DNA of 26,620 nucleotides, from NCBI GenBank assembly GCA_964440525.1, contig CAYTTC010000045.1:1-26620 (forward strand), read 5' to 3'. Shown one piece after another: positions 17,756-26,339 of this stretch. A model generated the notes under the pieces. The model saw nothing but the letters and a program-made list of their open reading frames with translations. It did not search any database and had not been told where the DNA came from. The position numbers were made by a program, and so were the translations under genes. This stretch comes from DASWJZ01 sp964440525. Its GTDB lineage: Bacteria > Pseudomonadota > Alphaproteobacteria > Rhizobiales > Afifellaceae. Each line of letters begins with the position of its first letter. Position 1 is the first letter of the stretch.

Positions 17756-17775
17756 GTCGGCCGGCGTTGGCCGAC
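17756..17775 (+). terminator. Hairpin downstream of the M20 gene
   Basis: Inverted repeat GTCGGCC-GGCGTT-GGCCGAC, 45 nt after the M20 stop and 60-100 nt before the toxin-antitoxin genes. There is no T tract, so it may be a factor-dependent terminator or just a stable hairpin. Confidence 0.3.
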
Positions 17776-17871
17776 CGGGTGAGGGGAAATGCGCGAGCGC
17801 CTGCCGGGCTTTGATGATAAGAGGAGCTACTGGCCGTGACGCGGTCGCAGGACGGCGCGAATGGAGCGGAG

Positions 17872-18108
17872 ATGTCGAGACCGGTGATTTTCACGATTTC
17901 CGCCGCCTGGGACGACGAGGCATCGGTATGGAGCGGGCACTGCGACGACATTCCCGCCGCGGCGGACGCGCCGACGCTCGATGAATTGTTGGCGAAAATA
18001 TCGGCGATGGCGCTCGATCTGTTGCCGGACAACCACCCGGACGTGGACCCCAGTGCGCTGTTCCTCCAGATCACCGCACTACGCGAAGTCGAATCCGTCG
18101 CAGCGTGA
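17872..18108 (+). CDS. hicB: DUF1902 (HicB-like) antitoxin
   Basis: 78-residue protein matching DUF1902, a HicB-related partial RNase H fold: VIFTISAAWDDEASVWSGHCDDIPAAADAPTLDELLAKI, a beta-beta-alpha unit, followed by a short helix. Its partner toxin gene starts on the last base of its stop codon (TGATG), the usual tight coupling of hicBA pairs. A longer version from GTG 17836 (90 residues), with GAGGAG about 9 nt upstream, is equally possible; the shorter form begins the conserved domain. Expected role: bind and neutralise HicA and repress the operon. No separate DNA-binding domain is visible. Confidence 0.82.
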   Translation: MSRPVIFTISAAWDDEASVWSGHCDDIPAAADAPTLDELLAKISAMALDLLPDNHPDVDPSALFLQITALREVESVAA

Positions 18109-18171
18109 TGGCGCCGCAGTTCGACCGGCCGCTGCGCGAGCTGCTGCGGACTGCCGGCTGCACCCTGGTCC

Positions 18172-18231
18172 GGCAAGGCAAGGCAAGGCAAGGCAAGGCA
18201 AGGCAAGGCAAGGCAAGGCAAGGCAAGGCAA
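18172..18231. repeat. Pentanucleotide microsatellite (GGCAA)12 adjoining a gap
   Basis: Twelve exact tandem copies of GGCAA (60 bp) directly before a 100-N gap, so the true copy number may be larger. In frame it encodes a repeating RQGKA peptide. It begins at the natural GGCAAGGCAA of the hicA codons Arg-Gln-Gly-Lys, a plausible seed for slipped-strand expansion. Confidence 0.95.
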
Positions 18232-18331
18232 NNNNNNNNNNNNNNNNNNNNNNNNNNNNNNNNNNNNNNNNNNNNNNNNNNNNNNNNNNNNNNNNNNNNN
18301 NNNNNNNNNNNNNNNNNNNNNNNNNNNNNNN
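18232..18331. other. Assembly gap (100 N)
   Basis: Exactly 100 N, the conventional placeholder for a gap of unknown size. Any reading frame across it is arbitrary. It starts at the end of the GGCAA microsatellite, so the repeat probably broke the assembly. Confidence 0.98.
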
Positions 18332-18493
18332 GGGCAGCCATCAAATCTGGCGCAGCCCGAGCACCGGCAGGAATTTCCCGGCGCCAATCGGAATTCCGAG
18401 CCGCCATACCGCCAACGCCATCCTGCGTCAGGCGGGACTGCCGAGAGCATTCTGAAGCTGGCGGCCCCGCGTCTCGTTCACTCGGCCACACTG

Positions 18494-18669
18494 CCGGTCA
18501 TGGGCGGCGAGGATTTTTCCTACATGCTGGGGCCCGCCCCGGCGCCTTCATTTTCATGGGGAACGGCGACACCGCGGGGCTGCACCACCCGGCGTACGAT
18601 TTTAATGACGCGGCGATCGGGTATGGCGCGAGCTACTGGGCGAGATTGGTGGAGAGGTTGATGGGATAG
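18494..18669 (+). pseudogene. 3' remnant of a second M20 amidohydrolase gene
   Basis: This segment repeats the last 177 bp of the M20 gene (17535-17711), from PVMGGEDFSYML to the stop codon, with a handful of substitutions and a single-base deletion after the codons for FSYML that shifts the frame. After the deletion the sequence still encodes RPGAFIFMGNGDTAG and GYGASYWARLVERLMG in the shifted frame. Most differences are at synonymous positions (GAC/GAT, ATC/ATT, GGA/GGG, AGG CTG/AGA TTG). It directly follows hicA and has no upstream M20 sequence. It is best read as the tail of a deleted tandem paralogue. Confidence 0.85.
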
Positions 18670-18755
18670 GGTGACAGGCGCACCTATTGGAGCCGAATTT
18701 CTGCCTAAGGCCACCATTTGCCGGCGCGCCGAGAACTTCCGGGACACAGGCGACT

Positions 18756-19670
18756 ATGAGCGTATTGAGCGACTTGCTTACGACCAAAACGGACCTTGTA
18801 TGGGCGGTGATGGTCTCCGCGCTTGTGTCCACCGGTGTCTCGTACTGGTTCAAGCGCCGCGAGACACGAGACACAGCTGAGGTTGAATACGAATACCAAC
18901 AGCGCAAGAAACTCCGAGAGTTGATCGGCCGGCACCATGGTCGACTGCTAAACGCGGCGAACAGCATGAACTATCGCCTATGGAACTTATATGAGAACCA
19001 CCAAAAAGGATGGCTTAGTACAAACGGCGACTTTGCAAAGACAGGCTATTACTTTAGAAGCTCCGTTTATCGATTCCTGAATGTAGGAGCTATGGTGCGC
19101 CAACTTGAGGCCGAGGCGGTGCTATTGGACACAAGAATTGCGCGGAGAAGCGATTTCATATTCTTGAACTATGCTTCTGCTTTGCATTGGGTGATGACGG
19201 ATGCTGCGCTAACAGAGGGGCTACCGTACGACAGCGTCCATCAGACCGATCACTTTTTCTCCGACCTCTTCAGGCAATATTGCGATGGTTGCCTGCGTGA
19301 TGGGAGCTTCATAGGCATAGAAGAGTTTTCGAAGCTACTCGATGGTGACTCCGGCTTAGATGACGTCTTGCATTATTTCGATGGCCTCACGCGCGACGAG
19401 ACCCGATTGAGGTGGGATCGGCTTGTAGCATTTCACCTTCTCATATTGGCCTTCATAAATTCGTTCGGCTACAAACGACAGTACACTGGTCAGCAGCAGT
19501 TTGTTGACGCTGCGAAGCAGATAAGAAATCTGCGTGTTCTTGAGAACTTGATCATTTGGTTACCGCGCCACGATCTCAGAAACGACGCGGAGGCAAAAAA
19601 GATCATATGGGCGGCCAGAGAGGTTGGCCGGGCCGCAGCAACGGATGCTGCCATCGATAAGGCGAGGTAA
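18756..19670 (+). CDS. Membrane-anchored protein of unknown function
   Basis: I do not recognise this 304-residue protein. It has one N-terminal hydrophobic segment (about residues 13-31, DLVWAVMVSALVSTGVSYWF), followed by a positively charged, helical region (KRRETRDTAEVEYEYQQRKKLREL) and a mostly alpha-helical cytoplasmic domain rich in aromatic residues (NYRLWNLYENHQKGWL, GYYFRSSVYRFLN, FFSDLFRQYCDGC). No catalytic motif was seen. Its base composition is visibly less GC-rich than the flanking genes and its codon use differs, suggesting recent transfer. ATG 18756 places the membrane segment at the N-terminus; an upstream in-frame start at 18687 is possible. It lies beside a toxin-antitoxin module and a gene remnant, typical of an accessory locus. 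Confidence 0.7.
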   Translation: MSVLSDLLTTKTDLVWAVMVSALVSTGVSYWFKRRETRDTAEVEYEYQQRKKLRELIGRHHGRLLNAANSMNYRLWNLYENHQKGWLSTNGDFAKTGYYFRSSVYRFLNVGAMVRQLEAEAVLLDTRIARRSDFIFLNYASALHWVMTDAALTEGLPYDSVHQTDHFFSDLFRQYCDGCLRDGSFIGIEEFSKLLDGDSGLDDVLHYFDGLTRDETRLRWDRLVAFHLLILAFINSFGYKRQYTGQQQFVDAAKQIRNLRVLENLIIWLPRHDLRNDAEAKKIIWAAREVGRAAATDAAIDKAR

Positions 19671-19697
19671 GTTCCTACGCAGCATGGACGCCATGGG

Positions 19698-19830
19698 CCC
19701 CCTCATCTGCCCTTTGGCGGAGCCAAAGGGCACCTTCTCCCACCCGTCTTCGCCCTTTGGGCTACGCCGGGCAAGCAAGGGGAGAAGGCTTTGCGTCGCG
19801 CTACCCCTCACCCAACCGGCCCCTTCCGGC
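19698..19830. repeat. REP-like palindromic intergenic element
   Basis: Contains the perfect hairpin GCCCTTTGGC-GGA-GCCAAAGGGC (19709-19731) and the pair CCTTCTCCC / GGGGAGAAGG (19733-19741 and 19779-19788), preceded by CCCCTCATCTGCCC. This is the common Rhizobiales intergenic repeat style. It occupies the start of the 364-bp gene-free stretch 19671-20034 between the unknown gene and groEL. Confidence 0.7.
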
Positions 19831-19898
19831 GGTTTCGATGCAGGCACGTCGGCGTCTTCAGGATGCTGGCCATGCTCTGACGCGAAAATCGACCGCGC

Positions 19899-19929
19899 AA
19901 AAGAAAACGGGGCCCCGCAGGGCCCCGTT
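19899..19929 (-). terminator. Intrinsic terminator of the groESL operon
   Basis: Perfect 10-bp stem AACGGGGCCC / GGGCCCCGTT (19906-19915 and 19920-19929) with a 4-nt loop. On the minus strand it is followed by TTTTCTTTT, so it terminates transcripts coming from groEL. It lies about 105 nt beyond the present groEL stop and about 30 nt beyond a second copy of the groEL 3' end. Confidence 0.85.
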
Positions 19930-19955
19930 CGATTCTTGCGATCCGGCCGGACCTC

Positions 19956-20034
19956 AGTAGTCCATGCCGCACCTGAAGCCGGCTGTTGCCGGCTTCAGCG
20001 TTATTTGAAGATGGGCGGCTTTCTATGGACTTCT

Positions 20035-20051
<17 letters not shown>
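19956..20051. repeat. 15-bp direct repeat of the groEL 3' end flanking a hairpin
   Basis: AGTAGTCCATGCCGC occurs at 19956-19970 and again at 20037-20051, where it encodes the last residues of GroEL (GMDY). The 66 bp between carry the perfect hairpin CTGAAGCCGGC-TGTT-GCCGGCTTCAG (19973-19998) and a smaller inverted repeat ATGGACT / AGTCCAT (20025-20046). Confidence 0.85.
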
Positions 20052-21675
<1,624 letters not shown>

Positions 21676-21718
21676 TTTCGTTCTCCTCGAATTCGGTCTG
21701 ATGAAATCGACGGCACGC

Positions 21719-22033
21719 CTATGCGGCCTTCCGGATGGCCTGGGTACTCTCGAGCACCCCCATGACGTCGGACTCCTTCATGATGAGGAGCTCCTCGCCG
21801 TCGATCTTGACCTCGGTGCCGGACCACTTGCCGAACAACACCCGGTCGCGGGCCTTAAGGTCGATGGGGATCAGCTTACCGGACTCGTCGCGGGCGCCAG
21901 GGCCGACCGCGACAACTTCGCCTTCCTGCGGCTTCTCCTTGGCGGTGTCGGGAATGATGATGCCGCCCCTTGTCTTGTCTTCGCCTTCGATGCGACGAAC
22001 CACGACGCGGTCATGCAGCGGACGGAATTTCAT
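21719..22033 (-). CDS. groES: Co-chaperonin GroES (10 kDa)
   Basis: 104-residue GroES with MKFRPLHDRVVVRRIEGEDKTRGGIIIPDTAKEKPQEGEVVAVGPG, including the mobile loop (about residues 18-33) that binds GroEL, and a C-terminal strand ending VMGVLES. The start at 22033 follows a strong AGGAGG ribosome-binding site and begins the conserved MKFRPLHDR; a longer frame to 22087 is not supported. Transcription is probably from a sigma-32-like promoter 104-133 nt upstream, through a hairpin-rich leader. Confidence 0.97.
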   Translation of the reverse strand: MKFRPLHDRVVVRRIEGEDKTRGGIIIPDTAKEKPQEGEVVAVGPGARDESGKLIPIDLKARDRVLFGKWSGTEVKIDGEELLIMKESDVMGVLESTQAIRKAA

Positions 22034-22090
22034 GGGGTTTCCTCCTCGGGATCGGGGGAGAACGCTCGAATCGAGCGTGTTGGGCACTCG

Positions 22091-22134
22091 TCAAAGCAAG
22101 GGGCCAACCCCTTCAAAGCAAGGGGCCAACCCCT
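22091..22134. repeat. Two tandem 22-bp units, each with a hairpin, in the groESL leader
   Basis: A 22-bp unit (TCAAAGCAAGG...) is repeated exactly at 22091-22112 and 22113-22134. Each holds the short stem-loop AAGGGG-CCAA-CCCCTT. The repeats lie between the putative promoter and groES, so both hairpins would be transcribed. A third inverted repeat ACGCTCG-AAT-CGAGCGT lies nearer to groES (22062-22078). Confidence 0.85.
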
Positions 22135-22136
22135 TC

Positions 22137-22166
22137 AAATTGGGAGCCTAGGGGCAAGAAAACAAG
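22137..22166 (-). promoter_or_regulatory. Sigma-32 (RpoH)-like promoter of groESL
   Basis: Read on the minus strand: CTTGTTT (-35 region, 22166-22160), a 15-bp spacer, then CCCAATTT (-10 region, 22144-22137). This approximates the heat-shock pattern CTTGAAA ... CCCCATNT. It lies about 104 nt upstream of groES. No CIRCE operator was found. Confidence 0.45.
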
Positions 22167-22194
22167 ATCCTGTTCGTCAATTTAATTGATATTA

Positions 22195-22500
22195 GGAACG
22201 ACGGCATAAGAAAAATCCGTGGCTCTCCAAGTAATTGTGGAACTTTTTCCTTTCGTCGACGTTCAGTCCCGCAAGGGAAAACCCTGTTTTTCTTCAAGAA
22301 TTGGGAGCCGGTCGAAATGAAACTTCCTGCTGAAATGAAACCTGCTTTATGAGCTCATTCTCGACATCGACGTGGTACACGCTGCCGGCGCGCTAGCCGC
22401 GAGCACGGGCTTGGGCCAACGGAAATCTCAGACCTGCAATGGCACCTGGACGGCGCGTCGAGGTTGATCATCCAGCATTGCAGTCGTTGTCGAGGTTCCG
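22195..22500. other. Gene-free stretch upstream of groESL
   Basis: No convincing coding region. It is less GC-rich than its surroundings. It holds two near-copies of GAAATGAAAC (22314 and 22332) and a weak stem AGGG-AAAA-CCCT followed by GTTTTTC (about 22273-22292). It probably contains upstream regulatory sequence for groESL, but no specific site can be named. Confidence 0.4.
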
Positions 22501-22502
22501 GC

Positions 22503-22600
22503 TACCCTCTCCCCGCACCCGGCCACGCCGGAGCAACCCGCTGCGCCAGCGCCAGCGCGGCGGGAGCCGCTCCGGCTTCGCCGAGGCGAGAGGGGGAGAC
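22503..22600. repeat. REP-like palindromic intergenic element
   Basis: The arms CCCTCTC (22505-22511) and GAGAGGG (22588-22594) enclose GC-rich smaller inverted repeats including GCTCCGGCTTCGCCGAGG. The style is similar to the repeats at 19698 and 26199. Confidence 0.5.
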
Positions 22601-22666
22601 GATACACGCTTTTGCCGCGCTCAAGTCGAGACGAGTTTTGTCCAACAATTAATGCTTCGGCAGCCA

Positions 22667-22694
22667 TGTTACATGAGCGCGCGGCAATGTAACA
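22667..22694. promoter_or_regulatory. Perfect inverted repeat TGTTACAT-N12-ATGTAACA, candidate operator
   Basis: An 8-bp perfect inverted repeat with a 12-bp GC-rich spacer (about two helical turns between half-site centres), 99 nt upstream of the TRAP-type binding-protein gene. The arrangement suits a dimeric regulator. The regulator itself cannot be named from the sequence. Confidence 0.55.
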
Positions 22695-22793
22695 ATTCTG
22701 GCAATGCGGTTTAAATCCTTTAGAGCGACAATCAATTACTGGTAACTCGATCATTGCAATAATCAGCGGTCGCAGCCCGAGACAGGAAAGCCG

Positions 22794-23807
22794 ATGTTCA
22801 ATTTCATGGCGCGATACGTATTACTACTGCTTCTGCTTGCGCTGGCTCCTCGCGCAGCAAGCTCCGAGCCGATCAAGCTCAGCTTCGCCTACTTCTCATC
22901 CGACCGGTCGATCACTTATCTCGCCGCGATCAAGCCTTTCGTCGACGCCGTCAACGCCGATGCCGCTGGGCTGGTGCGGATCGAGGTGAGTTTTAGCGGC
23001 GCGCTCGGCAAGAACCCGGCCGAGCAGTTGCAACTCGTGCTCGACGGCACCGCCGACCTCGCCTTCATCGTGCCGGGATATACGCCGGAGCGGTTCCGCG
23101 ACAACGGCGTGATCGAGCTTCCCGGCCAGTTCCGCAGCATCCGCGAAGCGACCGAGGTCTATACGCGGCTCGTCGCCGACAACGCGCTAAATGGCTATGA
23201 CGACCTCTTCGTGGTCGGCACGTTCGCCAGCGAGCCGGAAAGCATTCACACGAACGTGCCGGTCGGCTCGTTGGCCGATCTCAAGGGAAAACGCATCCGC
23301 GCCAACAATCCCGTCGAGTCGCGTGCGCTGGAACGGCTCGGCATGGTCGCCGTGCAGATTCCGATCAACAAGGTCTCCGCGGCGATCAGCAGCGGCGAGA
23401 TCGATGGCGCGGCCGTGCCGCCGGCGCCGCTCATCGAGTTCGGCATCGCCCGCGTCGCCGCCAATCACTTTCTCCTCGGCGTCGCCTCGGCTCCGCTCGC
23501 GGTCGTGATGAACCGCCAAAAGTTCGAGAGCCTGCCCATCGAGGCGCGAGAGTTTATCCGTCGATTCAGCGGCGAGTGGACGGCAGAGCGGTTTGTCGCG
23601 ACCTACGTCATGGAAAACGCCAAGGCGATCGACCAGCTGAAAGCCGACCCGAACCGCGCGGTGGTCCTGCCCTCGCGATCCGACCTCGATCGCGCCGAGG
23701 CCGCCTTCAAGGCGGAGGTCGAAAACTGGCGGGCGGCCGATCCGCGCAATGGCGAGCTGCTGGCGAAGGCTGAGACGGTGCTCGCCGAGATTCGCTCCAG
23801 TCAATAG
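22794..23807 (+). CDS. TRAP-type (DctP family) solute-binding protein, orphan
   Basis: 337-residue periplasmic binding protein. Signal peptide MARYVLLLLLLALAPRAASS (after a few extra residues), then IKLSFAYFSSDRSITYLAAIKPFVDAV. The DctP-typical ligand region is visible as VGSLADLKGKRIRANNPVESRALERLGMVAVQIPINKVSAAISSGEIDGAAVPP, with the conserved Arg (KRIRANN) that binds carboxylates in this family. AGGA lies 6 nt before ATG 22794. No DctQ or DctM permease genes are nearby; instead a membrane PAS-GGDEF-EAL gene follows after 7 nt. It may therefore serve as a ligand sensor instead of, or besides, a transporter part. The ligand is unknown, probably an organic acid. Confidence 0.87.
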   Translation: MFNFMARYVLLLLLLALAPRAASSEPIKLSFAYFSSDRSITYLAAIKPFVDAVNADAAGLVRIEVSFSGALGKNPAEQLQLVLDGTADLAFIVPGYTPERFRDNGVIELPGQFRSIREATEVYTRLVADNALNGYDDLFVVGTFASEPESIHTNVPVGSLADLKGKRIRANNPVESRALERLGMVAVQIPINKVSAAISSGEIDGAAVPPAPLIEFGIARVAANHFLLGVASAPLAVVMNRQKFESLPIEAREFIRRFSGEWTAERFVATYVMENAKAIDQLKADPNRAVVLPSRSDLDRAEAAFKAEVENWRAADPRNGELLAKAETVLAEIRSSQ

Positions 23808-23814
23808 TGCCGAC

Positions 23815-26154
23815 GTGCAAGCCCTCCTTCACAGCCCGCTGCGGCGCAACATCGCGATCCTCCTCATCGCGCTCGGCATCGTCGTCGGCGGCACCTGGAG
23901 CGCGGTGAAGGTCACTACGGACTATCTCTTGTACCAGAACGCGACCTCGGCCGCCCGCAACTGGGCCCGGCTCCTGGCTGAAACCGTCACCGATCTCGAA
24001 GAGATCGCCGCGGGCGAGCCGCCGTCGAGCGCCAGCATGACTTTTTTCGATTGGGCGCAGAAGGCGGGCCAGGTTTTTCGCTATGAGATCTTCAACCGGC
24101 AGGGCTATTCGCAGCTGGTGTCGGAGGGCGGCGTCGCACTGGTCAACCTTTCCGAATTCAGCGCCGACGCGGTCCGCGCGCTGACGACGAATGAACCGAT
24201 CGTCGACGTGCGGGAAGGCGATCAACCCAACCGGCCGTCCTTCTTCGCGCGCGCCTATGTCCCCGTCATCGTGGACGGGCACGCCGTCGCCATCGTCGGC
24301 GCCTATGTCGACCAGACCGAGGAGCGCGGGCAGTTCTACAGCACATTCCTCAAGGCGGCGGCGGCGCTTTGCCTCTTGACCGGCCTCGCATTCGGGATGC
24401 CGGCGGTCGCCTGGTATCGGCGCACGAAGGAGAAGCACGCGGCGGAGCGGCGAGGCGACCAGCTGGCGGAAGACGTGAAGACGCAACACGAGAAGCTGGA
24501 AGCGGCGCTAAGCAACATGCCGCACGGCCTCTGCATGTTCGACGCGAAGAAGTGCCTGGTGATCTGCAACGCCCGCTACGCCGAGATGTACAAGCTTCCC
24601 CCGGATCTCCTCAAACCGGGGACGCCGCTGGAAAAGATCTTCGCCTACCGGCTCTCCATCGGCAACGCTCCGGTGGATTTCCCCAACTATGTCACCCATC
24701 ACGGGCTCGACTCGACGGAGGGGGGCACTCACGTCTTCGAGTTCCCGATCGAGGACGGGCGCACGATCCGCATCAGCCACCTTTCGCTGAGCGGCGGAGG
24801 CTATGTCGCCACGCATGAAGACGTGACCTCTGCGGTTCACGCGGAGACGCGGATCAGGCACATGGCGAGGTATGATGCGCTGACCAATCTGCCGAACCGC
24901 GTGCTCTTCCGCGAAAAGCTGCAGGAGGCGCTGAAGACGGTCTCGCCGGACAATCGCGCGGCGGTGCTCTGCCTCGACCTCGATCATTTCAAGGAAGTCA
25001 ACGACTCGCTCGGCCACCCCGTGGGTGACGCGCTGCTCTTCGCCGTCGCCGACCGGCTGCGGGAGTGCACTCGGGATATGGACACGGTCGCCCGGCTAGG
25101 CGGTGACGAGTTCGCAGTCGTTCAGGTTGGTTCGGCACAGCCGGGCGGTGCGACCGAGCTTGCGGGGAGGCTGATCGAAACACTCAGCCGGCCCTACGAT
25201 CTGAACGGGCATCAGATCGTGATTGGCGTCAGCGTCGGCATCGCACTCGCTCCCGAAGACGGGAACGATCCTGACGAGCTGCTCAAGAATGCCGATATGG
25301 CGCTCTACCGTGCCAAGAGCGAGGGGCGGGGTACCCACTCGCTCTTCGAGCCCGCGATGGAAGAGGAGATGCAGGCGCGCCGGTGGATGGAGGTCGGCCT
25401 GCGCCGGGCGCTGGCGGAGGACGAATTCGAGCTTCACTACCAACCTTTGGTGAATCTCCAGGACAATCAGATCACCGGCTTCGAGGCGCTGCTGCGCTGG
25501 CGCCATCCCGACCGCGGCCTGGTCTCGCCGGCCGAGTTCATTCCGCTCGCGGAAGAGACTGGGCTGATCGTCCCGATCGGCGACTGGGTGATCCGCCGCG
25601 CCTGCGCCGACGCGGCGAGCTGGCCGGGCAACCTCCGCGTCGCGGTAAACCTGTCGGCGGTGCAGTTCAGAGGGCGGCACCTCACAACGATCGTCTTCGG
25701 CGCGCTGGCGGCGTCGCATCTGCTTCCCGGCCGGCTGGAGCTTGAGATTACCGAGTCGGTTCTCCTCAAGAACAGCGAGGCGACGCTTGCCACGCTGCAT
25801 CAGCTGCGCGATTTCGGCGTCCGCATCTCGATGGACGATTTCGGCACCGGCTATTCGTCGCTGAGCTATCTGCGTTCGTTCCCCTTCGACAAGATCAAGA
25901 TCGACCAAAGCTTTATCCGCGACATCGACGGCAGCGACGATTCGCTCGCGATCGTGCGGGCCGTCACCGGCCTGGGGGCGGCGTTGGGCATGACGACGAC
26001 GGCCGAAGGCGTGGAAACAGCCGAACAGCTCGACTACCTGCGGAAGGAGGGCTGCACCGAAGTTCAGGGTTTTCTGTTCAGCAGGCCTCTTTCACCCACG
26101 CAACTCGTGGATTTTTTCTCCGACCCCAAATGGTCCGACTCCCTGGCGGCCTGA
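23815..26154 (+). CDS. Membrane PAS-GGDEF-EAL c-di-GMP enzyme
   Basis: 779-residue c-di-GMP cyclase/phosphodiesterase. Order: membrane helix (about 13-33), periplasmic sensor of about 140 residues, second helix (about 177-199), a basic linker, PAS domain (about 225-340, LSNMPHGLCMFDAKKCLVICNARYAEMY), GGDEF domain (motif intact at 429-433, with an I-site RDMD nine residues before it, so product inhibition is possible) and EAL domain (FEALLRWRHP from about 556, NLSAVQF, EITESVLL, DDFGTGYSSL from 674, EGVE, EVQGFLFSRP). GTG 23815 is adopted because the upstream in-frame region overlaps the binding-protein gene; no clear ribosome-binding site precedes it. It is probably cotranscribed with that gene. 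Confidence 0.9.
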   Translation: MQALLHSPLRRNIAILLIALGIVVGGTWSAVKVTTDYLLYQNATSAARNWARLLAETVTDLEEIAAGEPPSSASMTFFDWAQKAGQVFRYEIFNRQGYSQLVSEGGVALVNLSEFSADAVRALTTNEPIVDVREGDQPNRPSFFARAYVPVIVDGHAVAIVGAYVDQTEERGQFYSTFLKAAAALCLLTGLAFGMPAVAWYRRTKEKHAAERRGDQLAEDVKTQHEKLEAALSNMPHGLCMFDAKKCLVICNARYAEMYKLPPDLLKPGTPLEKIFAYRLSIGNAPVDFPNYVTHHGLDSTEGGTHVFEFPIEDGRTIRISHLSLSGGGYVATHEDVTSAVHAETRIRHMARYDALTNLPNRVLFREKLQEALKTVSPDNRAAVLCLDLDHFKEVNDSLGHPVGDALLFAVADRLRECTRDMDTVARLGGDEFAVVQVGSAQPGGATELAGRLIETLSRPYDLNGHQIVIGVSVGIALAPEDGNDPDELLKNADMALYRAKSEGRGTHSLFEPAMEEEMQARRWMEVGLRRALAEDEFELHYQPLVNLQDNQITGFEALLRWRHPDRGLVSPAEFIPLAEETGLIVPIGDWVIRRACADAASWPGNLRVAVNLSAVQFRGRHLTTIVFGALAASHLLPGRLELEITESVLLKNSEATLATLHQLRDFGVRISMDDFGTGYSSLSYLRSFPFDKIKIDQSFIRDIDGSDDSLAIVRAVTGLGAALGMTTTAEGVETAEQLDYLRKEGCTEVQGFLFSRPLSPTQLVDFFSDPKWSDSLAA

Positions 26155-26198
26155 CACCATGAGGACGAGGGGAGCGGGGGAGGGCGCCTATTTGCCGC

Positions 26199-26325
26199 GT
26201 CCCCCTCACCCCGCCCCTTCACAAAGCGAAGGGGCACCCTCTCCCGCCCTTCGAGGCTTCGCTTCCGCCTTCGCCAAGGCTTCGGCGGACAAGTCGCGGG
26301 AGCACCTCCGGATGAGGGGAGAGCG
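26199..26325. repeat. REP-like palindromic intergenic element
   Basis: Contains the hairpin GCCCCTTC-ACAAAGC-GAAGGGGC (26213-26235) and outer arms CCCCTCA ... GATGAGGGG. One frame reads FAKASADK, a peptide that recurs as translated repeat DNA in many bacterial genomes. It fills the spacer between the convergent c-di-GMP enzyme and hydrolase genes. Confidence 0.6.
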
Positions 26326-26339
26326 GAGGCGCTTGGCTG

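Larger units (their letters stand above)
18108..18455 (+). pseudogene. hicA: HicA-type mRNA interferase gene split by a (GGCAA)n microsatellite and an assembly gap
   Basis: The 5' part encodes MAPQFDRPLRELLRTAGCTLVRQGK and the 3' part encodes GSHQIWRSPSTGRNFPAP, then RHTANAILRQAGLPRAF. Together they form a complete HicA double-stranded-RNA-binding-fold toxin of about 65-70 residues, including the catalytic His in GSH. Between them are 12 perfect copies of GGCAA and 100 N. With two copies the frame would read VRQGKGSH, as expected for the family; copy numbers of 2, 5, 8 and so on keep the frame and others break it. The gene may be phase-variable, broken, or misassembled. The true length is unknown because the gap size is arbitrary. 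Confidence 0.7.

Noticed and set aside
18172..18231. CRISPR array
   Set aside because: The repeats are contiguous 5-bp units without spacers, so this is a microsatellite.
16503..18491. Long minus-strand open frame of about 660 codons spanning the N gap
   Set aside because: It is the reverse shadow of the M20, hicBA and remnant sequences and includes the arbitrary gap; it shows no protein-like motifs.
22091..22134. CRISPR repeats upstream of groESL
   Set aside because: Only two directly abutting 22-bp units, with no spacers and no cas genes.
22034..22200. CIRCE (HrcA) operator upstream of groES
   Set aside because: The pattern TTAGCACTC-N9-GAGTGCTAA is absent; only an isolated GCACTC is present near 22084.
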